A stretch of 8,153 bases of DNA from Gammaproteobacteria bacterium (GTDB lineage: Bacteria > Pseudomonadota > Gammaproteobacteria > Ga0077536): positions 1 through 8,153 of the forward strand of contig DPMX01000369.1 in assembly GCA_003540955.1 (NCBI GenBank). The letters run 5' to 3'. Each line of letters opens with the position of its first letter. Position 1 is the first letter of the stretch. Below the pieces are notes generated by a model. It was not told the origin of the DNA. It searched no databases and saw nothing but the letters and a program-made list of their open reading frames with translations. The translations under genes and the position numbers were made by a program. Shown piece after piece: positions 1-7,159 of the stretch.

Positions 1-481
1 GCATGGGAATAATGGCAGTGGGTGTAATTCGATCCGAAAATTCCGCATATACTTCCGCATGAAAAGTGTTAAACGCTCGACACGCAACGCTCCGCAATTC
101 GTCATCAGGAAGGTGCAACGCGCCAAAACCTAAGCTCGGACAAACCATTGTAAAATCGAGCCCCATTTCGTCCAATCGTTCATACATTAGCCGTGGAAGC
201 GAACTCGTCGCGCGATCCAGTGTGTTCTTTATCGGGTGAACCCACCAATGCGGCCGCGTTACTCGTTTTTCTCTGCGTTCCTCGGCCGACATATCAAACC
301 AGATAGGTTTATAGAAATGGCTCATTTTCTTAAAACGCTCTACGGCACCACTACCCCCCGCATCGCGGAGATAATCAAACATAATCGGTTCGAACTCTGA
401 GGCATGACCGTCAGAGTCGACGATCGGATGATCGAGACGTTCACGGATCGTCGCAGATTTAGTCCGCACCTTGGATGCCAT
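1..481 (-). CDS. Amidohydrolase (amidohydrolase_2 / COG2159 type), 5' part only
   Basis: The first 160 residues of a metal-dependent hydrolase are visible; the rest lies beyond the left edge. The start at 481 follows a good ribosome site (GGGGAGA, 5 nt before ATG). Residues 19-29 read PIVDSDGHASE, the N-terminal beta-strand signature of COG2159 TIM-barrel hydrolases, with D-x-H (D24, H26) in place of the H-x-H of other amidohydrolases. A helical segment rich in charged residues follows (about 62-75), then RLDEMGLDFTMVCPS (102-116), the family's usual 'member strand' before the barrel continues. Family members hydrolyse or decarboxylate small organic acids and often sit in aromatic degradation clusters. 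The later His and Asp metal ligands are off-window, so activity cannot be judged. It lies 97 nt downstream of the SDR gene on the same strand, with its own candidate promoter and operator between them. The family call is firm; the substrate is unknown. Confidence 0.85.
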   Translation of the reverse strand, partial: MASKVRTKSATIRERLDHPIVDSDGHASEFEPIMFDYLRDAGGSGAVERFKKMSHFYKPIWFDMSAEERREKRVTRPHWWVHPIKNTLDRATSSLPRLMYERLDEMGLDFTMVCPSLGFGALHLPDDELRSVACRAFNTFHAEVYAEFSDRITPTAIIPM

Positions 482-504
482 AGATTCTCCCCAAATATTC
501 GAAC

Positions 505-523
505 GATAGTTTAAAACACTATC
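505..523. promoter_or_regulatory. Inverted repeat GATAGT-N7-ACTATC, candidate operator of the amidohydrolase gene
   Basis: Two perfect 6-bp arms flank an A/T-rich 7-nt centre, 24 bp upstream of the amidohydrolase start codon at 481. The size (19 bp) and symmetry suit a dimeric repressor of the TetR or GntR kind. On the minus strand a possible promoter overlaps it: TTGAAA (534-529), 17 nt, then AACTAT (511-506), so a bound repressor would cover the -10. No regulator gene is in the window. Six-base arms can arise by chance, so this rests mainly on position. Confidence 0.35.
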
Positions 524-548
524 AGGTTTTTCAATTTACGATTGTGGA

Positions 549-578
549 AAATAGAAGGGCCCAGGGCAATCCCCTTCC
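549..578 (-). terminator. Weak candidate rho-independent terminator after the SDR gene
   Basis: Immediately after the SDR stop codon the minus strand reads GAAGGG (577-572), a 12-nt loop, CCCTTC (559-554), then TATTTT. This could form a 6-bp G/C-rich stem, extendable by one G-U pair, followed by a short imperfect U tract. The large loop and broken U run make it weak. If real, it would separate the SDR transcript from the downstream amidohydrolase, which has its own promoter-like region. Confidence 0.3.
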
Positions 579-1394
579 CTATACAAAAGTTAGCCCGCCG
601 TCGGCCTGCAAACTCTGGCCGGTTATGTAACTTGATTCTTCTGAACAGAGAAACAGTACGGGTTTAGCAAGATCATGGATCGTACCCTGACGCTGTAGCG
701 ATTGCCGTGCAGTGTATTCCTTGAAGCGTTCGTTTGGTACCGAGGGGCGCTCGATCTCGGTCTGCATAACTCCAGGCCAAAAGGTATTCACAGTAATATT
801 CCACGGCCCCAGCTCCCGCGCCATCGATCGACTCATCCCAACCATCGCGGACTTGGTCGTGATGTAGTGGAGATAATTAGGTAGGCCCATCAGAAACGTT
901 GCCGAAGACACGTTAACTATCCGACCCCAACGCGCTTCCTGCATTGCCGGCACCACCGCCCGAGCACAATAAAACGCACCAGTGATATTCACATCGACCG
1001 CCGCCTTCCATTCGTCAACCGGTAGCTCCCAAAAGGGTGCCATAGTGATTTTAGAGAAGACCGCCGCATTGTTGATCAAACAATCGATGCGACCACGTTG
1101 GGAAAGCACCTGATTCACCAGGTTCGTTACCGAATCGAGGTCCGTAACGTCAACTTGAATAGCCAATGCGTCGCCATGCTTAGTACGGACCTCCTCAGCT
1201 ACCTTCTCGCCGGCTTCACCATTGATTTCGGCGATTATCGGGATTGCCCCTTGCGCCGCGAAATAATGCGCATACCCACGTCCGATACCCTGACCGGCAC
1301 CAGTTATGATCACGACACGGTCTTTAAGCGTCGGGTACGCCGCTGATTTATCGACCTCGAAATCGCTATAATCTACTTTGCCGATTTCTACCAT
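579..1394 (-). CDS. Short-chain dehydrogenase/reductase (classical SDR)
   Basis: A 271-residue NAD(P)-dependent oxidoreductase, probably cytosolic, acting on a hydroxyl or keto group of an unknown substrate. All landmarks of a classical SDR are visible: cofactor loop TGAGQGIG (31-38), DVTD (82-85), NNAA (108-111), the structural Asn in VNITG (136), catalytic Ser164 in NVSS, and Tyr177-x3-Lys181. The C-terminal end SYITGQSLQADGGLTFV is the usual 'ITGQ...DGG' finish. An acidic residue (E56) ends the second beta strand, which in this family tends to favour NAD over NADP (inference). The frame is open upstream to 1538, but the ATG at 1394 is preferred. It has a strong ribosome site (GGAGGG, 5 nt before ATG), and the extra 48 residues read out of frame through a remnant of another SDR gene. 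A related partial SDR lies 70 nt upstream and an amidohydrolase gene 97 nt downstream on the same strand. Confidence 0.93.
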   Translation of the reverse strand: MVEIGKVDYSDFEVDKSAAYPTLKDRVVIITGAGQGIGRGYAHYFAAQGAIPIIAEINGEAGEKVAEEVRTKHGDALAIQVDVTDLDSVTNLVNQVLSQRGRIDCLINNAAVFSKITMAPFWELPVDEWKAAVDVNITGAFYCARAVVPAMQEARWGRIVNVSSATFLMGLPNYLHYITTKSAMVGMSRSMARELGPWNITVNTFWPGVMQTEIERPSVPNERFKEYTARQSLQRQGTIHDLAKPVLFLCSEESSYITGQSLQADGGLTFV

Positions 1395-1697
1395 TGTTCC
1401 CTCCGATTCATTTTGAGTCTTAGCAAAGAATAAATATGGGGAGCACATCGACTCGATCGAACAGTTAACTCCGCAAGTAAGAAGCACCATTAACATCGAC
1501 GACTGTACCTGTCGTATACTCAGCTCCCTCGCTCGCAAGAAATAATACTGCGGGGGCCAGTTTAATGTTTGCCTTAACCGGGAGAACTCATCGTGTCAGG
1601 CCAATTTTGGTAGGCGGGACCCTTGCACATTATATCGGCAAGAATCAAGTCTGCGCTTCCTACTTTAAGATTTCCAACCCTTTCATCGGTGCGGTAT
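1395..1697. other. Non-coding stretch between divergent SDR and amidohydrolase genes
   Basis: About 300 bases with no intact gene. The part at 1465-1587 is the SDR remnant; 1395-1464 is a short leader for the intact SDR gene. From 1588 to 1697 nothing coding is convincing, although the amidohydrolase frame stays open back to a TTG at 1623. A weak plus-strand promoter can be proposed for the amidohydrolase: TTGGTA (1607-1612), 18 nt, TATATC (1631-1636), each four of six matches to the sigma-70 boxes. Confidence 0.5.
1465..1587 (-). pseudogene. Remnant of a second SDR gene (C-terminal ~40 codons only)
   Basis: On the minus strand an open stretch from the TGA at 1590-1588 to a TAA at 1465-1467 encodes about 40 residues. 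From residue 10 on they read LAPAVLFLASEGAEYTTGTV, followed by VDVNGASYLRS and the stop. This is the typical C-terminal end of an SDR (VLFLAS, then YTTG, then the V/D-x-G/N-G strand). It lines up with KPVLFLCSEESSYITGQSLQ at the end of the intact neighbour but differs clearly in sequence, so it is a paralogue and not a recent copy. It has no start codon, no ribosome site, and lacks the cofactor loop and the catalytic tetrad, so it cannot function alone. The 70-nt gap to the intact SDR gene start is operon-like. I infer that a full SDR gene once preceded the intact one and lost its 5' part; the break lies near 1560-1590. An assembly artefact is an alternative. Confidence 0.75.
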
Positions 1698-2834
1698 ATG
1701 TGTAGACCGACCCTTTGGCTTGTAATCGGTGCTTTGGTATTTTCGCCATTGCTACTGGCCAACACAAACGCATCAGTTACGGAAGAATCCAGCCGGGGCT
1801 TCGCCATAGTCGGTGCACATATTACCGGCATCGGAAAAGCGACGCTAATTGTGCGCAACGGGCGCATCGCGGCGATCGATTCTGATACACCCGACAAAAC
1901 CATGCGCGTCGTGTCGGCGACCGGGCTTTTTATCGCACCCACCTTCATCGACAGTCATGTCCATTTAGCCTACGCGTACAGTGCGAACGAGCTAGCCCGC
2001 GGTGGCATTGCTGGAGCCGTCGATCTGGCCGCTCCGATGTCCTTTCTCGCAGCAGATCTCAAACCAATGACCGTGATACGCGCAGGACCAATGATAACCG
2101 CCGTCGCGGGTTACCCAACTAAGAGTTGGGGAGCCGATGGCTACGGCTTGGAAATTAGTGGAGTCACGGCGGCTCAAGAGGCGGTTGATCGTCTTTATGC
2201 CGCAGGTGCCCGAGTTATAAAAATTCCCGTCGGCGATGCGACCGGTGGCGGCATACTTTCTATGGCCAAAAACGGCTCGATCCTCAGCGACGCAGAAATA
2301 AAGGCGATCGTCGATCGAGCTCACTCGCATGGGATGCGGGTTGCTTCTCATGCGCTAAATGATTTTGATGCCTTACGCGCGGCGGCAGCTGGTGTTGACG
2401 TGCTAGCTCATACCCCTGTCGAACGGCTGAGCGATCAGACAATCAAAGCCTGGTCCGGGCGCGCTCTTATTTCCACCTTGGCAGCATTTCCTGATTCAAC
2501 CGAAGCGGTGGGCAATGTACGCCGTTTACGCGAGGCCGGGACTACCGTGCTGTACGGCACGGATATGGGCTACACCTCCTTCCCGGGAATCAATCCACAA
2601 GAGCTCGAGTTGTTGCAAAAGGCTGGCCTTGATAATGCGGCAATCATCGAAGCAGGTACGACGGTACCGGCCGAGTATTGGGGTTTCCGAGACGGTCTCG
2701 GTACCTTAGCGGTTGGGAATACCGCAAGCTTTTTAATTCTTGATGCAGATCCTGGAAGTGATCCGTTGACGCTTTCTCGGCCACTTGCTGTGTATATTTA
2801 TGGTCGCCTTATTCCTACAAAGGCAGCACACTAA
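1698..2834 (+). CDS. Exported metal-dependent amidohydrolase (imidazolonepropionase/prolidase-like)
   Basis: A 378-residue hydrolase of the amidohydrolase superfamily (COG1228-like), which cleaves amide, peptide or ring C-N bonds with one or two metal ions. Numbered from the ATG at 1698, the metal set is complete: H87-x-H89 in DSHVHL, K175 in VIKIPV (candidate carboxylated lysine), H218 in ASHALN, H238 in LAHTP, and D289 in YGTDMG. Before the barrel is the usual beta-sandwich start (IVRNGRIAAID), and near the end the matching strand GNTASFLILDADP. The first ~25 residues (MCRPTLWLVIGALVFSPLLL, then ANTNAS) look like a signal peptide, so the enzyme is probably periplasmic or secreted. The frame extends to a TTG at 1623, but only the 1698 start puts the hydrophobic stretch at the very N-terminus; no strong ribosome site supports either. 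It is transcribed away from the SDR genes and convergently with the ACMSD-like gene, 19 nt away. The substrate is unknown; an Xaa-Pro-type dipeptide or cyclic amide are family precedents only. Confidence 0.87.
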   Translation: MCRPTLWLVIGALVFSPLLLANTNASVTEESSRGFAIVGAHITGIGKATLIVRNGRIAAIDSDTPDKTMRVVSATGLFIAPTFIDSHVHLAYAYSANELARGGIAGAVDLAAPMSFLAADLKPMTVIRAGPMITAVAGYPTKSWGADGYGLEISGVTAAQEAVDRLYAAGARVIKIPVGDATGGGILSMAKNGSILSDAEIKAIVDRAHSHGMRVASHALNDFDALRAAAAGVDVLAHTPVERLSDQTIKAWSGRALISTLAAFPDSTEAVGNVRRLREAGTTVLYGTDMGYTSFPGINPQELELLQKAGLDNAAIIEAGTTVPAEYWGFRDGLGTLAVGNTASFLILDADPGSDPLTLSRPLAVYIYGRLIPTKAAH

Positions 2835-2853
2835 GTTAAGTCCGGTGCCGGTA

Positions 2854-3924
2854 TTAAACCTCCAGCTTAAGCAACCTAGCCGCATTCAGCCCACACACCG
2901 CGGCACGCGCATCGCCATCCAACTGCGCTACCTTGCTCACTAAGCCGAGCGGATCCTCCTCACCCATGTCATAAGGATAATCTGTGCCTAGCAGGATACG
3001 ATCCGAACCATATTTTTCGGTTAAGAACGCGAGTTGATCCGGCTCGAAAACCAACGTGTCGAAATAAAATTTACTAAGATAGCTACTCGGCGCTGATGAT
3101 ATAAATTCCCGGCAGTCATCGCGTTCACGGTGAGCGTGGTCCATGCGACCGACATAACTTGGAATGTAACCGCCTCCGTGGGCAACACAGATTTTGAGGC
3201 CTGGATAGCGATCGAGCACGCCATCGAAAATTAAGTGGCTAACGGCAAGGGTCGACTCCAAAGGGTGACCAATCAAATTGATAAAATAGTGCTCGGTAAA
3301 GCGATCGGCGTGACTAAATCCCTCGGGATGGATGAATATAAGGATATCCAATTCTTCTGCCTTAGCGAAGAACGGTGCGAGTCTTTTTGCAGATAGTTCT
3401 TCCGCGCCAACGTGAGCGGAGATCTCGACTCCACGCATACCGAGTTCGCCGATACAGCGTTCAAGCTCGGCGACGGCCATTTCTGTATTCTGCAAGGGTA
3501 CTGTGCCCATCGCGACAAACCTATCCGGCTCTTTGGCGACAGTCTCCGCGAGATGATTGTTAAGTTGCCACGTTACCTCGCGTCCAACCTCAGGTTCCGC
3601 CCAATAATAATATTGGTAAGGCGGTACAGTAATGGCTTGCACATCAACACCCATCGCATCCATGTCAGCGAGTCGCTCGTCCAACGATTGCATTTTCGGT
3701 TGAACATTGATCAGTTGTTCCTCGTTGACTGCTTGAGTTAATGAATTACCAAATGCTAACGCAACATTGTCGGTGCGCTTCGCTTCTGATTTCATCTTCT
3801 TTGTCACTGGGTAGCACTCACAGTGGCAGTGGATATCGACCGTAAGTGTTTTCAAGCCACTTGACGCACGCGGCCGCGAAGGGTGGTCGATAGCGGCACC
3901 ATGGCTGTTACAGGTATGAAACAT
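2854..3924 (-). CDS. ACMSD-like amidohydrolase / decarboxylase (amidohydrolase_2)
   Basis: A 356-residue TIM-barrel metal enzyme related to 2-amino-3-carboxymuconate-6-semialdehyde decarboxylase and the gamma-resorcylate or uracil-5-carboxylate decarboxylase group. The metal-site motifs are in order: H32-x-H34 in VDIHCHC, H199 in IFIHPEG, H249 in AHGGGYIP (followed by the R260-x2-H263 region), and D315 in LGTDYPYDMG. These AHGGG and GTDYPF-like motifs are the hallmark of the ACMSD subfamily, which performs non-oxidative C-C decarboxylation or hydrolysis. The length fits the family once a ~27-residue N-terminal extension is set aside. That extension is rich in His and Cys and has no signal peptide. 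The ribosome site is modest (GGGAAG, 4 nt before ATG). It follows the DUF1185 gene by 43 nt on the same strand, so co-transcription is likely. Decarboxylase versus hydrolase activity cannot be decided from the sequence. Confidence 0.88.
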   Translation of the reverse strand: MFHTCNSHGAAIDHPSRPRASSGLKTLTVDIHCHCECYPVTKKMKSEAKRTDNVALAFGNSLTQAVNEEQLINVQPKMQSLDERLADMDAMGVDVQAITVPPYQYYYWAEPEVGREVTWQLNNHLAETVAKEPDRFVAMGTVPLQNTEMAVAELERCIGELGMRGVEISAHVGAEELSAKRLAPFFAKAEELDILIFIHPEGFSHADRFTEHYFINLIGHPLESTLAVSHLIFDGVLDRYPGLKICVAHGGGYIPSYVGRMDHAHRERDDCREFISSAPSSYLSKFYFDTLVFEPDQLAFLTEKYGSDRILLGTDYPYDMGEEDPLGLVSKVAQLDGDARAAVCGLNAARLLKLEV

Positions 3925-3967
3925 AGCGCTTCCCGAAAGTTTCCACGTGAGCTGGCTCTAGGTCAGA

Positions 3968-4549
3968 TCAACCCTTATGAAGTACATCATCCGCCGACAA
4001 CCCCTCACCTACTCGATGCTGCGGTCGCCCAGCGTTGGCTAGCGCGACAATGACGACTATCTCATCTGCTTTCGGCGAACCAGTAACGGATATTTCCATG
4101 GCATCGAAATGTGGAAACGACCAAGCATCGTCTTTGTTGTGAAGTGGCACATCGATTGAAGCACCGGGGCCTGCTATCTTTTTAGCTGATGGAATAACGG
4201 CGGCACCGCCGCCCAATACTGCGCGTAACGGCTTGCCTAAAGTTGGATGTATTACCGCTGCGGCATGCTCACGTTCACCCGCTTCACCAACAATAGCGGC
4301 CTTCCCATAGCTTGTCACTTCAGACGGCCTGATGTCCAGTGCCGCCACAGCGCGGCGCCCGAGTTCATCACCCATGGCCGCACCGATCACCTCCAGTTCC
4401 CCGAGGTCTCCGCTGTACCGGCCTGCGTACGGGTTTTGGATTACCGCCATCGCGGCGCAATAGCGCACCGGCGGATTGATTTCACGGCCTATCTCAATCT
4501 GAATTTCGTCGACAATTGTTCGATATTTCCGTATCCGAATCTTAGCCAT
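3968..4549 (-). CDS. DUF1185 'amino acid synthesis' family protein (PF06684)
   Basis: A 193-residue soluble protein with the full pattern of the DUF1185 / PF06684 family. It opens with KIRKYRTIVDEI, then AVIQNPYAGRY (PFAGRY-like box), ALDI...SYGKAAIVGEAGE, the His pair in EREHAAAVIHP, AVLGGGAAVIPSAKK, and ends with GASIDVPLHNKDDAW, HFDAMEI and ADEIVVIVALANAGRPQHRVG. The biochemical role of the family is not established; the 'amino acid synthesis' label is historical. Members often sit beside catabolic oxidoreductases and amidohydrolases. The start at 4549 has a GAGG ribosome site 7 nt upstream and matches the family N-terminus; the open frame to 4612 adds residues with no family resemblance. 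It is the first gene of a likely two-gene unit with the ACMSD-like gene and is divergent from the CoxL-like gene, sharing a 211-nt intergenic region. Confidence 0.9.
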   Translation of the reverse strand: MAKIRIRKYRTIVDEIQIEIGREINPPVRYCAAMAVIQNPYAGRYSGDLGELEVIGAAMGDELGRRAVAALDIRPSEVTSYGKAAIVGEAGEREHAAAVIHPTLGKPLRAVLGGGAAVIPSAKKIAGPGASIDVPLHNKDDAWSFPHFDAMEISVTGSPKADEIVVIVALANAGRPQHRVGEGLSADDVLHKG

Positions 4550-4569
4550 AGTAGCCTCGCTGTACGATA

Positions 4570-4597
4570 GTAGTCGGATCGAAAGGGTACGGACTAC
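4570..4597. promoter_or_regulatory. Inverted repeat GTAGTC-N16-GACTAC in the DUF1185 gene leader
   Basis: Perfect 6-bp arms lie 21-48 nt upstream of the DUF1185 start codon. It could be a split operator or a weak leader hairpin. The arms are short, so chance is quite possible. Confidence 0.2.
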
Positions 4598-4673
4598 CAA
4601 CACGAACAGCAATGGCCTTCTAAACGTGACATTTTAGAATATAGCTCCGCCCATATGGTGAAATGTCGACTGA

Positions 4674-4709
4674 CTATTGTCTGATTTGGCAAAGTGTTGT
4701 TGACAATAG
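4674..4709. promoter_or_regulatory. Inverted repeat CTATTGTC-N20-GACAATAG with embedded -35 box, upstream of the CoxL-like gene
   Basis: Two perfect 8-bp arms separated by 20 nt lie in the divergent intergenic region, ending 51 nt before the CoxL-like start. The right arm overlaps TTGACA (4700-4705), a consensus -35 box pointing at the CoxL-like gene. No good -10 follows at 16-19 nt (best is C/T-rich around 4723-4728), which would fit an activator-dependent promoter or a different sigma factor. Arm spacing of about 28 bp centre to centre (between two and three helical turns) allows a dimer on each arm or looping. Because the region is divergent it may also affect the DUF1185 gene. Confidence 0.4.
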
Positions 4710-4760
4710 GTCTCGAGAGAGTCACTTTTAGTGCTGATTATCTAGAGGAGCTAAGCAGGA

Positions 4761-7148
4761 ATGATCAGCGGTATCGGTAAGTCAGTTCGTCGCAAAGAGG
4801 ATCAACGCTTCATTACGGGTTCAGGCCGCTATAGCGATGACATTTCGCTTCCTAATCAGTTACATCTTTATGTCTTACGATCTCCTGTCGCGCACGCGCG
4901 GCTGAAGTCTGTGGACACGACCGCCGCAGCCTCCGCCGAAGGCGTGGTCGCAGTATATGCAGCTGACGATCTCGAACGCGGCGGAGTCACAGCGATGTTG
5001 ACCGGCTGGCCCGTTGCGAACAAAGACGGCTCACCTATGGCGGATCCTCCGCGAGTGGTGCTCGCGACCGACAAGCTCGCCTATGTCGGACAGCCGATTG
5101 TGGGCATAATCGCTGAATCCCGTTTGCTGGCAAAAGATGCAGCGGAGTTGATCGAATTCGAATACGAAGAGTTACCCGCCATTGTCGATACCGCTAGCGC
5201 CTTAGCACCAGATTCACCGCAGATCTGGGAAGAGGCTCCAAATAACTTAAGCTTCGACTGGGAAATCGGTGACCAAGCGGCCACAGCGGCGGCGTTCGCT
5301 GAAGCGGCCCACGTGGTTGAGATCGACACTATTCAGAATCGCCTAGTACCAAGCGCCATGGAGCCACGCGCCCTGGTATGTGAGTATGACGCCGCGAGTG
5401 AAGAATACACGATGTATGTTTCGCATCAGGCCCCACATCTCGCTCGCTTCTTCCATGCGCGTTCAAATTTAAACATCCCCGAGCACAAACTTAGGGTTGT
5501 TGCACCGGATGTTGGTGGTGGCTTTGGGTCCAAGTCATACCAATACTCCGAAGAAATGGTCGCCCTCTACGCAACGAAACAACTTGGACGCCCTGTCAAG
5601 TGGGCATCGTCACGTAGCGAAGCCTTTTTATCCGACGCACATGCTCGCGATCACGTCACACACTCTGCGATGGCCCTGGATGAAAACGGTAAAATCCTCG
5701 CTGTCAAATCAAGCGTCGTTGCAAACCTTGGTGCTTTCATCTCTTTGTTTGGGGCCGCTATCCCAACGGTGTTCCACGCAACTATGTTGACTGGAGTCTA
5801 TGCGATCCCGGCATGTTACAGCGAAGTCAAAGGCGTCCTCACCAACACAGTGCCAACCGACGCCTATCGCGGCGCAGGTCGACCAGAGGCGGCATATACG
5901 ATAGAGCGATTGATCGAGACTGCCGCTGTCAAACTAAACATTGATTCGATTGAATTGCGCCGACGAAATTTCATTCCACCTGATGCGTTCCCCTACACCA
6001 CAGCACTAGGGATGGAATACGATTCCGGTGAATACGCGAAATGCCTCGACCTGACCTTAGCAGCGGCGGACTATACAGGGTTCGAGGAGCGGCGCGCGGA
6101 GGCGGCAACTCGAGGCAAACTTCGCGGCATTGGCGTATGTGTCTACGTCGAAGTAGCGGGGCCCGGTCCTTCCGCCCCACAGGTCGCATGGGGTGCGAAG
6201 ATGGCGGGCTACGAGGCCGCGACAGTTAGAGTAAATTCGGACGCCACAGTGAAAGTGATGACGGGCACCCAAAGTCACGGTCAAGGCCACGAGACGACAT
6301 TCGCGCAAATTGTATCCGAGCAGTTAAGCATACCTATAGATGACATAGAGATTATCCACGGCGACACCAGCCAAATTCCATTTGGTCAAGGAACTTATGG
6401 CTCGCGCTCCCTGACCGTCGGCGGCAGTGCAATATTCAACGGAGTCAATAAGATCATTCATAAGGGTAAAAAAATTGCAGCGCATATGCTTGAAGCACCA
6501 CTAGAAGAGATCGATTTTATCGAGGGATTTTTTAAGGTCGGAGACACCGATCGAATCTTAGCCTTTAAAGATGTCGCCTTCGAAGCGTATGTGCCTGGCA
6601 ACTATCCGCTCGACGTGCTCGAACCTGGACTCGAAGAAACCGCTTTCTATGACCCACCGAATTTTACTTTTCCCGCGGGCGCGCATTGTTGCGAACTCGA
6701 GGTTGATCCAGAAACGGGCGTGGTTGAAATCCTTAACTACAACGTTGGCGATGACTTAGGCGTCATCATCAACCCCATGATTGTCGATGGTCAGATCCAC
6801 GGAGGCCTCGCGCAGGGTATCGGACAAGCTTTAATGGAAAATACACAATACGATCCGGAGTCCGGGCAACCGCTCAGCGGCTCGTTCCTCGATTACTGCA
6901 TGCCGCGTGCTGACAACTTACCCATGTTTGGATCGAACACGATCGACGGGTATTCTGCAACCAACCCACTTGGCGCAAAGGGAGCCGGTGAGGCTGGGAC
7001 AATCGGTGCGCCGGTAACGGTAATGAACGCGGTACTCGATGCCCTAGGCCCTATTGGGATCACCGATCTCACGATGCCAGCGACGTCGAACAAGATCTGG
7101 ACAGCCATTAATTCACCACAGGGGGATGTCGCCGATAGCGCGGCATGA
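4761..7148 (+). CDS. Form II CoxL-like molybdopterin subunit (xanthine dehydrogenase family, large subunit)
   Basis: A 795-residue molybdenum-cofactor subunit of the aerobic CO dehydrogenase / xanthine dehydrogenase family, which hydroxylates carbon centres with water as oxygen source. It opens with the usual GIGKSVRRKEDQRFITGSGRY and the a/b-hammerhead domain (about 15-145). Cofactor-binding motifs follow: VGGGFGSK (251-258), GQGHET (507-512), VGDDLGVIINPM (662-673) and the catalytic glutamate E744 in KGAGEAG. The loop at 368-374 is AYRGAGR, the form II signature, not the AYxCSFR loop carrying the Cu-Mo cysteine of true CO dehydrogenases. It is therefore not expected to be a CO oxidiser in the strict sense; aldehydes or N-heterocycles are family-level alternatives. 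The length matches a stand-alone large subunit without FAD or FeS domains. A ribosome site (GAGGAG, 10 nt upstream) supports the start. No small (FeS) or medium (FAD) subunit gene is adjacent; the next gene is a QOR. Confidence 0.93.
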   Translation: MISGIGKSVRRKEDQRFITGSGRYSDDISLPNQLHLYVLRSPVAHARLKSVDTTAAASAEGVVAVYAADDLERGGVTAMLTGWPVANKDGSPMADPPRVVLATDKLAYVGQPIVGIIAESRLLAKDAAELIEFEYEELPAIVDTASALAPDSPQIWEEAPNNLSFDWEIGDQAATAAAFAEAAHVVEIDTIQNRLVPSAMEPRALVCEYDAASEEYTMYVSHQAPHLARFFHARSNLNIPEHKLRVVAPDVGGGFGSKSYQYSEEMVALYATKQLGRPVKWASSRSEAFLSDAHARDHVTHSAMALDENGKILAVKSSVVANLGAFISLFGAAIPTVFHATMLTGVYAIPACYSEVKGVLTNTVPTDAYRGAGRPEAAYTIERLIETAAVKLNIDSIELRRRNFIPPDAFPYTTALGMEYDSGEYAKCLDLTLAAADYTGFEERRAEAATRGKLRGIGVCVYVEVAGPGPSAPQVAWGAKMAGYEAATVRVNSDATVKVMTGTQSHGQGHETTFAQIVSEQLSIPIDDIEIIHGDTSQIPFGQGTYGSRSLTVGGSAIFNGVNKIIHKGKKIAAHMLEAPLEEIDFIEGFFKVGDTDRILAFKDVAFEAYVPGNYPLDVLEPGLEETAFYDPPNFTFPAGAHCCELEVDPETGVVEILNYNVGDDLGVIINPMIVDGQIHGGLAQGIGQALMENTQYDPESGQPLSGSFLDYCMPRADNLPMFGSNTIDGYSATNPLGAKGAGEAGTIGAPVTVMNAVLDALGPIGITDLTMPATSNKIWTAINSPQGDVADSAA

Positions 7149-7159
7149 ACATGGGCTGT

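Noticed and set aside
1395..1538. 48-residue N-terminal extension of the SDR gene up to 1538
   Set aside because: The extension has no family resemblance, the ATG at 1394 has a strong ribosome site, and the upstream stretch is a remnant of another SDR in a different frame.
1623..1697. Earlier TTG start for the exported amidohydrolase
   Set aside because: It would bury the signal peptide 25 residues inside the protein; the ATG at 1698 puts it at the N-terminus.
1574..1948. Minus-strand open frame of 124 codons
   Set aside because: It is antisense to the amidohydrolase gene, shows no recognisable domain, and its frame differs from the SDR remnant.
2835..2875. Possible bidirectional terminator between the convergent genes (CCGGTGCCGG and TTAAG/CTTAA words)
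   Set aside because: The G/C palindrome would have a 2-nt loop, and the A/T arms are only 5 bp with no U tract on either strand.
3375..3741. Plus-strand open frames inside the ACMSD-like gene
   Set aside because: They are shadows of the coding frame on the other strand, without ribosome sites or family motifs.
4761..7148. True carbon monoxide dehydrogenase large subunit (coxL form I)
   Set aside because: The active-site loop is AYRGAGR, not AYxCSFR, so the copper-binding cysteine is missing.
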